Below, one piece after another: positions 1-10,357 of a stretch of DNA of 64,000 nucleotides. Position 1 is the stretch's first letter. Each line of letters opens with the position of its first letter. Where the stretch lies: NCBI GenBank assembly GCA_025558075.1, contig JAHLKF010000035.1:1-64000 (forward strand), in the 5' to 3' direction. The notes under the pieces were generated by a model. It was not told the DNA's origin. It did not search any database and saw only the letters and a list, made by a program, of their open reading frames with translations. Source of the stretch: Gaertneriomyces semiglobifer. Lineage: Eukaryota > Chytridiomycota > Chytridiomycetes > Spizellomycetales > Spizellomycetaceae. Position numbers and translations under genes: made by a program.

Positions 1-2
1 TG

Positions 3-95
3 ACTACGACTGTTCACATGCGACAGAGCATGCAGCCTGCCGCGCGACGAATTTCACAAGCAGTTAAAGAGACTTCAGAGGCTGATGATGTCTAA
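3..95 (+). CDS. 3' end of an upstream gene, partial
   Basis: An open frame enters from the left edge and stops with taa at 93-95, giving about 30 C-terminal residues rich in Gln, Ala, Glu and Asp and ending in Glu-Ala-Asp-Asp-Val. It could be the tail of a gene outside the window or a chance open frame. No family can be assigned from so little. Confidence 0.3.
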   Translation, partial: TTTVHMRQSMQPAARRISQAVKETSEADDV

Positions 96-1260
96 AGTTG
101 TTTTTCGGTACTCTGGTGCTGCGTTTTTTGATAGAACCTTTGAAAAGTTTGGAACTGATATGGATATGGAAGCCTTTGTCTTTTCAAATAAAGATTTGAT
201 TACTTGACTTGACTAGTGAGTGTTCGCGTAGTCTTGTGTAGATAAGTGATGCGGACGTCAGTCGTTTGCAAAAGTCCAACCAGATTGGCGATGCACACAC
301 CCCCTGTCCACCTCGGCAAGGCAGACCTCGCTTTTACCACCCGCATTGAAGGGAACAATGCCCAAAAACAGTGCGAAAGCGGTAAACGAGACATTCCGTA
401 AATCAATGAGCAGGGGAACTCTCATATTAAGCCCGTGGGAAAGTGTTTCAACCCATGTCGCGTAGGGATCCTGGCATGATGCCTACGACTAAGCACCATT
501 CCATCTCCTTGCTGAGGCTAGCAGAAATAAATGCGTGACCCACGGGATTTATTCATGCTAGCCAGAACGTTCCCTCTGAGGTGAAGTTTCATCACTGCTT
601 TGCCTGAGCTACAAATATGCATCTCGACATAGTCTTTGTTTATATCGCACGCGCAAAGCAGGTTGGTACGAAACCTTCTAGTTTGGACCTGGTAAAATCC
701 AACGCAATCCAATCGTTAAATTTGGTGCGATAACAATGCCTGAGAGTCAAATCGGTTCATGCGATCATGATACTCTTACCCTCCCGAGGTAGCCCCCAGC
801 AACAGATCCAGTTTGTGAGTCTGAAGCAGTCAGGTCGGGTTTTAAACAGTCCTGTAGTTGCATTATATCAGCACGGAGAACCTCCAGTTGCTAACTCCGT
901 TCCACGAGCATTGGCACGCTTCCCCTTCCTGGAGTTTGCTTCTGCCGAATCTTACGATTCATCTTGAAAGAAAGAAAATTTCATCTTTAGTCAGCCTTGA
1001 CGGTGCACAATTCGACGGGTCTAACGGCTTTGCGAACTATCTCAAGCGCCGCAAACGCCAAGATGGAAACCGATGTACGCTAGAAGTTACGCCAAAACAC
1101 GACGCAGATCAATGGCGTGTGGCACAGTTGCGTTACGCAATTGATAAGCCATTCACGGTGCGCATTCTGCGGCATTCCTTTGGCGATACTCAGTCAGCTC
1201 AGTTGGCACTCAACTCAGACAGCATTCGTTGATTCTCTCAGTTGTGTTGTCGGAAACCTG
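96..1260. other. Intergenic / 5' region of the bZIP gene
   Basis: About 1.1 kb with only short unconvincing open frames on both strands. The frame of the following bZIP gene is open upstream from about 1117, but the peptide there looks like translated leader sequence, so I place the start at the ATG-ATG pair at 1261. I see no RNA gene or clear promoter element. Confidence 0.4.
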
Positions 1261-3096
1261 ATGATGGAGTCGTTTGCGTTGCCCCCGTCATTGGGCGTCA
1301 CCTCGGACGAAGATCTTCTCCGTTCGTTTTTGGACGATGACCTTTTGACCCAAACGCTGGGTGCGGCCGACCAGACGTCCGCCGATGCTTTCCTGCTGAA
1401 TATACAGCCTTCATTCTATGGTACGCCTTGCAGTCCTGAGACATCTGCGTCACACAGTGACGTTGCGTCGTCGCCTTCATCGGGCCCGTCTGCCCCTTCG
1501 CCGAACGCTGACTGGATGCTAGACTTTGATGACCTTCCTGCCCTGCTACAGCCCATTCCCAATGGCGAAGTCTCTGACCCAACGTCTGGGATATCCTTCC
1601 CCAACTCAGCCTTTCCACCCGACGTATCGCAGGCCTCGTCACTCGTACCAAACCTTTTACCACTTCCACCATCATCACAAGTGGCGGCGTCTACAGTGAA
1701 ACTGGAAGCGCAGCCCAGTCAGTCAACTGTTTGGAAGGTATCTCCACTGATATCTGGAACTCCTGTGAGAGTGCCCTCGCCCTGTCCGCCTCCATCGCCG
1801 CCGCACTCTGATTCATCACCGACCAAGCCCAAGGCGCCAAGGCGACAGAATCGGACACCAGAAGAAAAGTTGGAGTCGCGGAAGCAGCGCTTGATTAAGA
1901 ATAGGGAAGCAGCTATGCAATCAAGGAAGCGCAAAAGGGAGCTTATGGAGAATTTGGAAGAATTGACAGAGCAATTGACTGCGGAAAACACCTCTCTTAA
2001 ACTCCAAGTTGAACTCTTGACACAGCAAAATGTGTTGCTTACTCAGGAGAACACTTCCTTGAAGCGTCTACTGAGCGATAACAACGGTCGCCCATTGGAC
2101 TATGATCAGGAGCTAGGCGGAGTAGCACGCGGTGCTCTAAAAAACAACAAAAAGGCCGGTGTAATGTTAATGGTGAGTGCTCTGTACCTTGTTCTTGTAG
2201 GCATACTCGATACTCACTGTGACCTCGGGCAGGCTGTGTTATTCTCATTCATGATGATGGCATTCCTACCTGGGATGGTCACTTACAGCAGTCACTCGAC
2301 TGGAATCCAAATCGCGAGCAAAGCATTTTCTGAACGGCAGCCAGTGCATCGGGATCAGCGTTTGCTTGATGCGGCGCCTACCATTTTATACCTTCCGTCC
2401 TCTTCTTCGCTAGCACCTTCAAGCCCTGGTTCAGCGCCTCATGTGAATGCGCTTAGTCGCCCTCAGATTGAGAGCTCTGTCAAACTGCCACTCGATGGTC
2501 ATTTCAAGGATAGGATCCGCTCGTTGTCCGTCGAAACCGCATTGTCGCAGGAATCGCGTGGCAAGCTGGACAAGCTTCATGCTCTCTTTGACGGCGAAAA
2601 CGTAAACGTCGTCGTTCCTAACACTTTTGGAGTCAAGCCGTCAATGGAGAAGCGCTCTTTGAACCAAGGCTATGAATTGTAAGTCCTCATTCGCAAAGTT
2701 TTGATGGGCCCCCTTGAAGTGACACCTTTTGATTGTAGGTCCTCATCTGGTGCAACCTACCAAGCATCTTCATTTATGCGCACAGCGGCACATGGCGCTA
2801 CATATGGCTCTGAGCGTGCAGGTGCGGCCATTCCCTTTGCTACAGTCAGCGACAGCCTGCATCTTTTGCCATACCTCGATAGACAACCGATACCGAGTCC
2901 GCTAGCAGAATGCTGCAGTGAACATGGTGCTTCATCGCCCAAGTTATCTTTGGTGGCGTCTCTCACACCAGAGGGTGATGGTTCCGTTTCATACGGAGGA
3001 TACCTGCAACTGGACATGGCCGTCATTAATGCGAAATTCGTCAAGTGGAACGCAGCTGGAAGTACGGGTACTGGAAGCAACACTATCATTATTTAG
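1261..3096 (+). CDS. Membrane-anchored bZIP transcription factor, ATF6-like
   Basis: Two exons, 1261-2678 and 2739-3096, joined over a 60-nt intron (donor gtaagt, acceptor ttgtag), give about 591 residues. The N-terminal 190 residues are acidic and Ser/Pro-rich, as in an activation domain. A basic region with the core NREAAMQSRKRKR lies near residues 212-224, followed by a leucine zipper to about residue 270. Two hydrophobic segments follow near residues 300-342 (first AGVMLMVSALYLVLVGIL), then a Ser-rich C-terminal part of about 250 residues. The basic region plus a membrane segment just after the zipper is the architecture of ATF6, CREB3 and plant bZIP28, which sit in the ER membrane and are released by proteolysis. 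The usual fungal ER-stress bZIP, Hac1, has no membrane segment. The bZIP call is firm; ER anchoring and cleavage are inferred. Confidence 0.85.
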
Positions 3097-3490
3097 ATTC
3101 AAACATCAACAGTTTTTGGTTTGTCTGTGTATCATAAAATTGCATATGTTACAGTATGGTGTGCGTCCATTGACCTGCGACCTCTTATGATGGAGGCCGT
3201 CGTAGAGACTGTGACTCTGTGAGTAGGGATATTACCTGTCACAAAGACATGGTACTGAATTTGAATGGCTCAAAGTGAGATTCGCATTAGATTCTCCAAT
3301 CCTTTGAAGGATGACCCGGTTTCTGTATGCCCAATCTTTGATAACCTGGGGCATTTATATATGACCAATCGAGGGCCTTTTATCGTTAAGCCAATAAGTT
3401 CGCAAAGGTTCCACTCGCGATGCTGCAGCAAACGTCCCTCGTCTCATCCAAACAGGAAGACATCGCACATTATTTATACATATAACAACC
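3097..3490. other. Intergenic region
   Basis: Lies between the bZIP stop and the SERF start codon. It should hold the bZIP 3' UTR and the SERF promoter. I see only short chance open frames. Confidence 0.4.
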
Positions 3491-3814
3491 ATGACCCGTA
3501 AGCAACTCGTACTGGCATTGGTATATGGTGGGTAACACTTTGCTGACAACATCATCGACCTGCAGGAGGGGACCAGCGAGAACGAGACCGTGCCAAAAAT
3601 GCCAAGAAAAGCGCCCAGAAAGGTGTCCGAAAAGATGACATGACATTAGCACAACGAAAAGAATAGTGAGTCTCCATGGTGGATCTTGTGCTTGTGTTTC
3701 CGTTTATCCGTCGATTGACCTCGTCGCGGGTATTACAGTGACAAAAAGATGCTGCAAGAGAAACAAGCAGCAAAAGCCGCTGCTGCGAAGGCCACAGGCG
3801 AAGGGAAGAAATAG
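3491..3814 (+). CDS. SERF / 4F5-family small protein
   Basis: Three exons, 3491-3497, 3566-3665 and 3739-3814, give a 60-residue highly charged protein. The spliced N-terminus reads MTRGDQRERDRAKN, matching the conserved start of the 4F5/SERF family (MTRGNQRE-type), whose members are small basic proteins that modify protein aggregation in animals. The rest is Lys/Ala/Gln-rich with KKSAQKG and KKMLQEKQ. The first coding exon has only seven bases, so the gene is not visible as one open frame. Both introns have good GT..AG ends (gtaagc..cag; gtgagt..cag) and keep frame. Family assignment is strong; the role in this organism is unknown. Confidence 0.85.
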
Positions 3815-4735
3815 CGCATAAGGGATTCGGAGTGGATCAGGACGTTTGCTTTCAAGGTTCGTATGAAAGCGTAAATGTGAGGTGGACTCGCCTTGTCTGG
3901 CAGGACTTGGGCGGCGGTGGGATACTCAATGGACGTGGTGATAGTGAGGAGCGGTATCTGCTACCGCTCTTGCTTGTTGACTGTAGGACTGGGCTTTACT
4001 TATGCTTGTTGGTTGATCTTGTAGGAAACGGGGTGACAAACGATTATGGGCGATCGCTAGAGGGTTACTAGACGATGCAGAAATTACAGGAGATTGCATG
4101 GAAAGTTACAATTAGGATGTGAGTTACGAATAGAAGGTCGACAATTTTGCTTTCTCATCTGCATGTGGATCATTGTTCCTCTTGTTTTTATGAACTGCTC
4201 CTTGTGGGATGTGATAAAACCGCACTCCGAATCATTCAGATTCTTTTAGCATAAATTCGCTTGCCAGGCGATGCGTTCAGGACATCTGACGCATAGCATA
4301 TCATAAAGCTGCGTGCAAAATTACTTGTGGCATCTTCCAAACACCTTCCAAAGGGAAACCCTCTCCGATGATGCATCATGGTGTCATGTGCCTTCCGAAT
4401 TCGGGACTAGTGTATATGTAGCTAGAAACTGGCTTATCCACCATCACTGTTCGAATGTTCGCGGCTTTGAAGAGGTGCAGACAATAGGGCGCCCAAATAA
4501 GGTTGGACCATTAGGTAACTGGCGGGTTATGTCACGATGTCATAGCGCGTCGAATGTGGGACGTTCCATTATCGCTGCACGCTGCACTTAGGATATCTAA
4601 TGATGGTAAAGTTATATAAAGGAGATGAATATTCGGGAGGGATCCCGCATTCGTGCCCAACAATCCAATCATTATTGAAAAGAATCACTGTCTTCCGTTG
4701 TTTAACTTAACGAGTACAAACACTCGCTGTCCAGA
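3815..4735. other. Intergenic region
   Basis: About 0.9 kb without a believable gene. Open frames of 79 and 92 codons on the + strand have no recognisable motifs or splice partners. The distal end carries a TATA-like element listed separately. Confidence 0.4.
4613..4620 (+). promoter_or_regulatory. TATA-like element upstream of the coiled-coil gene
   Basis: TATATAAA lies 116 bases upstream of the ATG at 4736, a plausible spacing for a core promoter with a short leader. This rests on motif and position only. Confidence 0.3.
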
Positions 4736-6437
4736 ATGCCTGACAAAGATTTCGTCCTTGCTGAAGTATCAAAGCTAACGGCCCCTGGGTCGACCCCCGC
4801 GCATTTCAAAGGTAAATTCTAAGTATTATGAACATTAGAACAATTGAAAGGCCAACTGTCTTATAGGAGAGCGTACAGCTCCGGCAGTTCCACTTCATGA
4901 TACGGAAGGGGTAATCAAGTCCTTAGTAGATCGAGTAAAGCGGCTAGAAATTCAACTCCATGAAGCTCGTGGTATGTGCCTTTCATGTTACTCATGTGTG
5001 TATGTGAGCGCATGTTGCTGACTCCAACCCACAGCTGGAGTTCCACGAGGTCAACACGTCCCACAAGCTGCAGAGTCTCTCGCGCACGATGCCCACCGCA
5101 CGCACGAATCCCCGAGCCAAACGCGTGAAATTCTTGAAGCCGTTGAGAAGCTTGTAAATACCCAGGTTCAAGCGCAATTCAAAGCTCTTCTCGACGACTT
5201 GCGGCGTCTGGAACTTGAGCGGGCCTCCGCGTCAATCGGAATGACCGAAACATTGGAAAGATTGGATCAACAGCAAGAACTGCTAGCCACCGGTTATCAG
5301 ACCGTAAACAAATCGTTGCTGAGCCTGGAGGCCTATCAGGCGTCGAGGCTCGAGGATATCGCTCAGGCTATCGCGTCTTGGCAGGCTCAAGGTCGAGAGA
5401 AAGACTTGGATACCCGTAACTTAATGACAACAAGCTTTGGGGCCTTGACGGAGTCCCACACAATGTTGCACAAGGAGTCGGTCGCCAGTCAGGAGGCAAT
5501 AACTCAATCTATGCTAACTCTGGGCGAATCCCTTGTAAACCTTGAGAAGAATCAGGCTGCGAGGTTCGAAGGTATTCTTCAGGCAATCAAACTTCAGGAA
5601 ACGCAAAGGTTGGAATTTGAACGCGGTATCCAGCAAGTGCTTGCGTCGAATTTTCTTCGCTTGAACGAGAAGCTGGATAAACTTGAGGGCCAGGCAGGCA
5701 CGTCCTATGAAGGGATGTTGCGGACGACCGAGAAAGTCGGGACCTCTTTGATGGACCTCCTTGTGAAGCATGCCCAAACAGAGAGAGCCCAACGTGAGGA
5801 GTCAGAAAATAGAATTGTCGGCGAAATTGCCGGTGTCAACCGGACTTTGGGGACTTTAGAGACGAACCAAGGCGCCACGCTGGAGAGCGTAACTGGAGTG
5901 GTCAGTAGCCTTGAGACCACCAATGCAGCCCAATTCAGGGCTGTAAACAATTTCTTGGGCAGTCTTGACAAGAGCCAGGTGAACTTCAACGAGGCACTAG
6001 GCATCCTCAGTAAGAACGACCAGACGATTTTAACCGCTGTAGAGGAATCGCAGCTGTTGGGTAATGACCTTCGCGAAACCGTGGAAGCTAACTTTGCCGC
6101 AACCAACAACGCGATTATCAATTTGCGATCTCCTCCATCGTCCTTGATTAAGGAACTTGACGCCACCAGAAGATCAGTCCTTGCGCTGGAAGCCAACCAG
6201 GCGGCCTTGTTGAACGAAGTTAAAGAACTCGCAAAGGCCAGAGTCAATCCTCAGCCAGTTTATGCTGACATGGCCGTCATTGATCAACGTTCCGAAATTC
6301 CGATTCCGCAAATCTTGTCGAGCCGGCGCGGATCTGACGGCGGCTTGGAAATGGAAGTGATAAGTCCCAATGGAGCACGGTACTGGGTCTCACAGCAGCA
6401 TCTAGACAGCTTCCTTGCTGCCAATCAGATCAAGTAG
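4736..6437 (+). CDS. Coiled-coil protein with repeated L-x2-LE-x2-Q units, unknown function
   Basis: Three exons, 4736-4811, 4867-4971 and 5035-6437, give about 527 residues. The first 60 residues contain a short helix (SLVDRVKRLEIQLHEA). From about residue 120 on the protein is almost all predicted helix with heptad-like spacing. A degenerate unit recurs: LLSLEAYQASRLEDI, LVNLEKNQAARFEGI, LGTLETNQGATLESV, FLGSLDKSQVNFNEA and VLALEANQAALLNEV. The C-terminal 40 residues differ and look compact (GGLEMEVISPNGARYWVS). No signal peptide or membrane segment is seen. I do not recognise the family. The repeats suggest a long fibrous or scaffold protein, perhaps cytoskeletal, which is inference. Confidence 0.75.
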
Positions 6438-6709
6438 AGACTTTAACGCTTCTCAACATTAACATTCTTTGTACGTGGTGAGGTGGCTCACAGTAGAATA
6501 CAGAGCGAAGGTTTTGGGAAAATGACATCGCGTTTGGTAGCAGGGCTACATTAGTAGGCCATTCACATAATGAGCATTTGGTAGCGAGTACTCTGGCATG
6601 GGTGGGTCGCGGCTCGTGCTTGACCATTTGGCAGCATGCCTCCGCCACAGCAGCGCGGACATGTCCCACTCTACCAAAGTGATATTCCCTCCATGGAAGC
6701 CGCATTGGT

Positions 6710-7564
6710 TCACTGCTTGCCGGCGGTACCTCGTGTCGGTGTGGTAGACGCTGGCGCGATGTCATTTAACAGCCAGTCTCGGGTGAAAAACCAGCCTTCG
6801 GCAATTAGAGCAACCAAAGCGAAGAAGAGGCTAATGAGCACTTTCTGGCAAATGTTCAAACATCAGTTCCATAGGCATTCCAATCATTACTACGTGGCGA
6901 ACTCACCATTCCGATATCGCGAGTAACAGTCCCGGAAACCCAATAGACAGCCATGAAAACAGCCAATATGGAGAAAATGACATTGATGATGGCGGTCATT
7001 TGGCGAAATGCATCCCGTAAGTCGTTGCCGATGGAGCTTGCGGGCACGTTATCTCTCTCTCGAAACGTGGATACATGGCGCACCATTTCGGCGTATTCTT
7101 TGTTCGCAAGGTCAGCCTTGATGTTCTCCAGAATCCGGACCAGTTCCGGGCTCTGTACGAGGAGGCACAATTAGTGACACTCCCCGCAGGCGATTTTCCG
7201 CCATTGCGCTTACCTTCACCCGTTCTTTCGGCCTGTCCATGTAGACTTTGCTTCCTCTCAGAAGCGCGTGCAGCGAGTACTCCGAACTGTCTACACACAA
7301 CAATGATGGGGTGAGCATGAAGTACCTTCATATTTAACGAATACGACCAGTCAGCGTACCCTTGCCTTCGGATGCCTGTAATGCTTTCGAGACCTGGACC
7401 ACTGTTTGGTGGTCGATAGTAGAAGGGACGTCATCGCTAGCCGTCAAATCGGAAGCTCCCAGGTACGGCGTGAGGGCACTCAGCAAATCTCCACTCGCTT
7501 CTGGTAGAGCCGACGCTTCCTTCACAGCGTTCAGTAGCGTTTGCGTAACGACGAGTCTGACCAT
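6710..7564 (-). CDS. V-ATPase assembly factor, VMA12/TMEM199-like
   Basis: Four exons on the minus strand, 7564-7360, 7290-7214, 7152-6907 and 6844-6710, give 220 residues. The spliced middle reads LLRGSKVYMDRPKERVK then SPELVRILENIKADL and KEYAEMVRHV, which is the conserved core of the Vma12/TMEM199 family. Two hydrophobic segments follow (IINVIFSILAVFMAVYWVSG and VLISLFFALVALIAEGWFF), the expected C-terminal membrane hairpin. Vma12 works in the ER with Vma21 and Vma22 to assemble the V0 sector of the vacuolar proton pump. The gene is divergent from Arp4, with 155 bases between the two start codons, so they probably share a promoter region. Confidence 0.85.
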
Positions 7565-7719
7565 GGCTGTTCATCTGTTCGATCTTCGACGCAGCGACGC
7601 CTGTTAAGCTTCCTTGTATGACTGTGCCACCATAGCTGGTGAGCGAGTTCAGTCCCATTTTGTGTTGCAAGATCCTCGGCTTAAGGACAAGACGGACTGT
7701 GACTTTGGTGGTACTTAGT

Positions 7720-9434
7720 ATGAGTACCACGGCGACGTACGGTGGTGGTGAGTCAGTCGGTGTTTGTGTACAAGAGGTACTTTGTGCGGGAAGTTGATAT
7801 GCAGTAAATTCTCAGATGAGGTGTCTGCCCTCGTGTTCGACATAGGCTCATCGACCAGTAAGGTTGGATATGCCGGAGAGGACACTCCGAAAGCAGTCTA
7901 TCCATCATGGGTTGGGTACCTTCCAGCAGAGGGCGGGTCGGATGCGATGGATGTTGACGGAGAAACGGTTGGAGCCACGGAAGAGGATGTAGGGCAGAAT
8001 GGAGATGGCAGCGAACAAAAGGCCAAACGCATAAAGAGAAAAACATACGTTGGAGAAACGGAAATATATTGCTGGAGGGAAAATATGGAGCTGAAGAACC
8101 CACTAAAGGAAGGAGTTGTGGAAAACTGGGATACGTATGAGGCACTTTGGGATCATGCGTTCGCACGGTTGCGAACAGACGCTCGAGAGCATCCATTACT
8201 CTTGAGTGAGCCATCATGGAATCAACGAGAATCTAGAGAAAAGCTGATTGAGCTTGCCTTTGAGAAATATGAGGTGCCATGCTTTTACTTGGCCCGAAGT
8301 GCTGTCCTTTCTGCGTAAGTGAGCGGACAACCGCCTTTCTTCAGATGAACCAGGATTCTGATGTTTGCCTTGTACATAGGTTTGCTGCTGGTCGATCAAC
8401 AGCACTTGTCCTCGATTCTGGAGGCACAATGACCAGTGCTGTGCCTGTTGTTGACGGATACGTGTTGAAAAAGGGTAGGCCGCACCTTGGAGTGATGTAG
8501 CCCATGGTGACTCTCTGTAATCACCGTCCTATTTCAGCCATTCAGAAGCAACCGTTTGCCGGAGACTTTGTGTCTAAACAAGCGTTGCTCTACTTGAAAG
8601 AAAAGGGTATCGAGATCACCCCCCAATACCTCGTCGCCAAGAAGTCTGCTGTTGACGCCGGGCAACCGGCAAAATGCCAATTGCGCGATCGCCCAAACAC
8701 ATCACAAAGCTTCCATGAGATGGGAGTGAGCCGCGTGATTGATGAGTTCAAGCAGACTGTATGTCACGTCTCCGAATACGCATTCGATGAGAAGTAGGTG
8801 GCACTTCTGGTTACTGTCAGTGTTCAGTGAGTTTACTCTTATCTCTGCACAGCCAAGTGAAGCTTCGCCCTGTGAAGAACTTTGAATTTGCTGATGGTTA
8901 TAACAACGTATTTGGAATCGAGCGTTTCAAGATTGCTGAAGGACTATTCACCCCCAAATTTGTGTTGAAGGTACGGTGGTCATTCTGCCAATCTGTCGAG
9001 GTTTCTCATTGAAACGTCCACCATAGGATCCCAGTGATGCATCCGAAAACACGCCTATCTCGATTACCGATTTAGTTCAGAACAGTATCAATGCTTGCGA
9101 TCCAGATCTGCGTACGCAGCTGTATCCGAACGTTGTGTTGACCGGTGCAAATACGTTGCTACCTGGGTTTGCGGACAGAGTCCATTCAGAACTTCTGACG
9201 GCCGCACCGGGGGTATGTGTTGCCTGACATAGCTACTGCTTGGTAAAGAACTTACCATCGTTGGTCCACTAGTTCAAGACGAAAATTCAGGCTGCCGGAC
9301 TTACAACAGAACGCCGCTTTAGTCCATGGATAGGAGGATCTATCTTGGCTTCTCTCGGCACGTTTCATCAGCTCTGGATATCGAAACAAGAGTACGAAGA
9401 AAATGGGGTCAACGTGGAGAAGCGGCTTCATTGA
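7720..9434 (+). CDS. ARP4: Actin-related protein Arp4 (BAF53-type)
   Basis: Seven exons, 7720-7747, 7816-8314, 8380-8474, 8538-8793, 8853-8970, 9027-9212 and 9273-9434, give 447 residues, in the Arp4 size range. The N-terminus reads [20 protein letters not shown], typical of Arp4 and BAF53. Other landmarks are the nucleotide-site strand [11 protein letters not shown], the second phosphate loop [15 protein letters not shown], the segment [12 protein letters not shown], and a C-terminal actin fold block with [10 protein letters not shown] and [17 protein letters not shown]. An acidic, Lys-rich insertion near residues 55-95 replaces the actin DNase loop region, as is common in Arp4. Arp4 is a nuclear subunit of NuA4, INO80 and SWR1 chromatin complexes. 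All six introns keep frame. Confidence 0.93.
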
Positions 9435-9529
9435 TTGTCTAAGAGCCTCATGCTCACTGTAAATAGAGTTGTTGAAATTAGTACACAATACCGGGAATGA
9501 AGAACGGCGACTTAAAGAAAATGTCTATT

Positions 9530-10192
9530 CTACTTCTGTTGATATGCCCAAAACCCGTCGCCCTGCGATATTGCAAATCCGTCGAATTCGTGCGTCCTGG
9601 ACTTTAATGGCCATCTTATACTAATGACCATCTTGCCGGCAGTAAGTTGTTCCATCAAGCGACTGGCTAATTTTTCAATCGCTTCTGGAAGCAAGTACAA
9701 CACCACAATGGTTGCTCTTCCCACCAGATCAAGCACGGTGTCTGAGTTACGTACAGCTGCCTGAATTGGATGTACGCGGTCTACTGGGGTTGGGTCCAGT
9801 ATATCGCCAACATATAACTCCAAGTTCTCAAAAAGCCAAGTGTCGGCAGGCTCAACACGTTCTTGCGCCTGCTTGACCAGCTTCTCATCTAAATCTATCC
9901 CGATCATCTTCACATCCACACCATATTCACGTAGGCCGCCTCCCAGGCCGGATAGCAGCGTACCGTTGCCACAGCCTAAGTCTATTATTGTGTGCGTTCT
10001 ATTTGCAGGACCTGATGTGTGATTCACAAGAAAAGCTGCAACTTTCGGGATCACTTCGTCCGGCGACGATAGGAATGGTGAGATGTAGCCGCGGGCCCAG
10101 TCGTACGAGAAAAGGCGACGAGGGGTCGCCGCCCGCGAAGTCATAAGGAGTGAGGGATCGAGAGAATAGGCGTCTGGCTCTGTATCTGACAT
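9530..10192 (-). CDS. SAM-dependent methyltransferase, small, class I
   Basis: One exon of 220 residues. The SAM-binding motif I is clear (TIIDLGCGNGTLL, near residues 69-81), followed by an acidic motif II end (MIGIDLDEKLVKQA). A later strand-helix reads VVLYLLPEAIEKLASRL, then a strand (KMVISIRW), a pattern resembling the FAM173/ATPSC-KMT lysine methyltransferases. I see no targeting peptide or membrane segment. The substrate is unknown; a protein lysine methyltransferase is one possibility. It is convergent with Arp4 (95 bases apart) and divergent from the b5 reductase gene (165 bases). Confidence 0.75.
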   Translation of the reverse strand: MSDTEPDAYSLDPSLLMTSRAATPRRLFSYDWARGYISPFLSSPDEVIPKVAAFLVNHTSGPANRTHTIIDLGCGNGTLLSGLGGGLREYGVDVKMIGIDLDEKLVKQAQERVEPADTWLFENLELYVGDILDPTPVDRVHPIQAAVRNSDTVLDLVGRATIVVLYLLPEAIEKLASRLMEQLTAGKMVISIRWPLKSRTHEFDGFAISQGDGFWAYQQK

Positions 10193-10357
10193 TGTGGACT
10201 TAATCAGTGGCTACAGCACAATATGCAAACGAATGCAGTTGCAGCCAAAAAAACTCAATTTCAAACTCGCGTGCAGTCGTTGTCTTTTATTTTTTCCAAC
10301 ACCATCCAGATATTTTGGATCTTACAAGGACAAGTTGCAGAGTGAAGGATTCAATAC

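Noticed and set aside
1117..1260. Upstream extension of the bZIP frame
   Set aside because: The peptide is Cys/His/Ser-rich and unlike the acidic start after the ATG at 1261.
5705..6247. 180-codon minus-strand ORF opposite the coiled-coil gene
   Set aside because: Ser/Leu-rich shadow of a Glu/Gln/Lys-rich frame; no independent signals.
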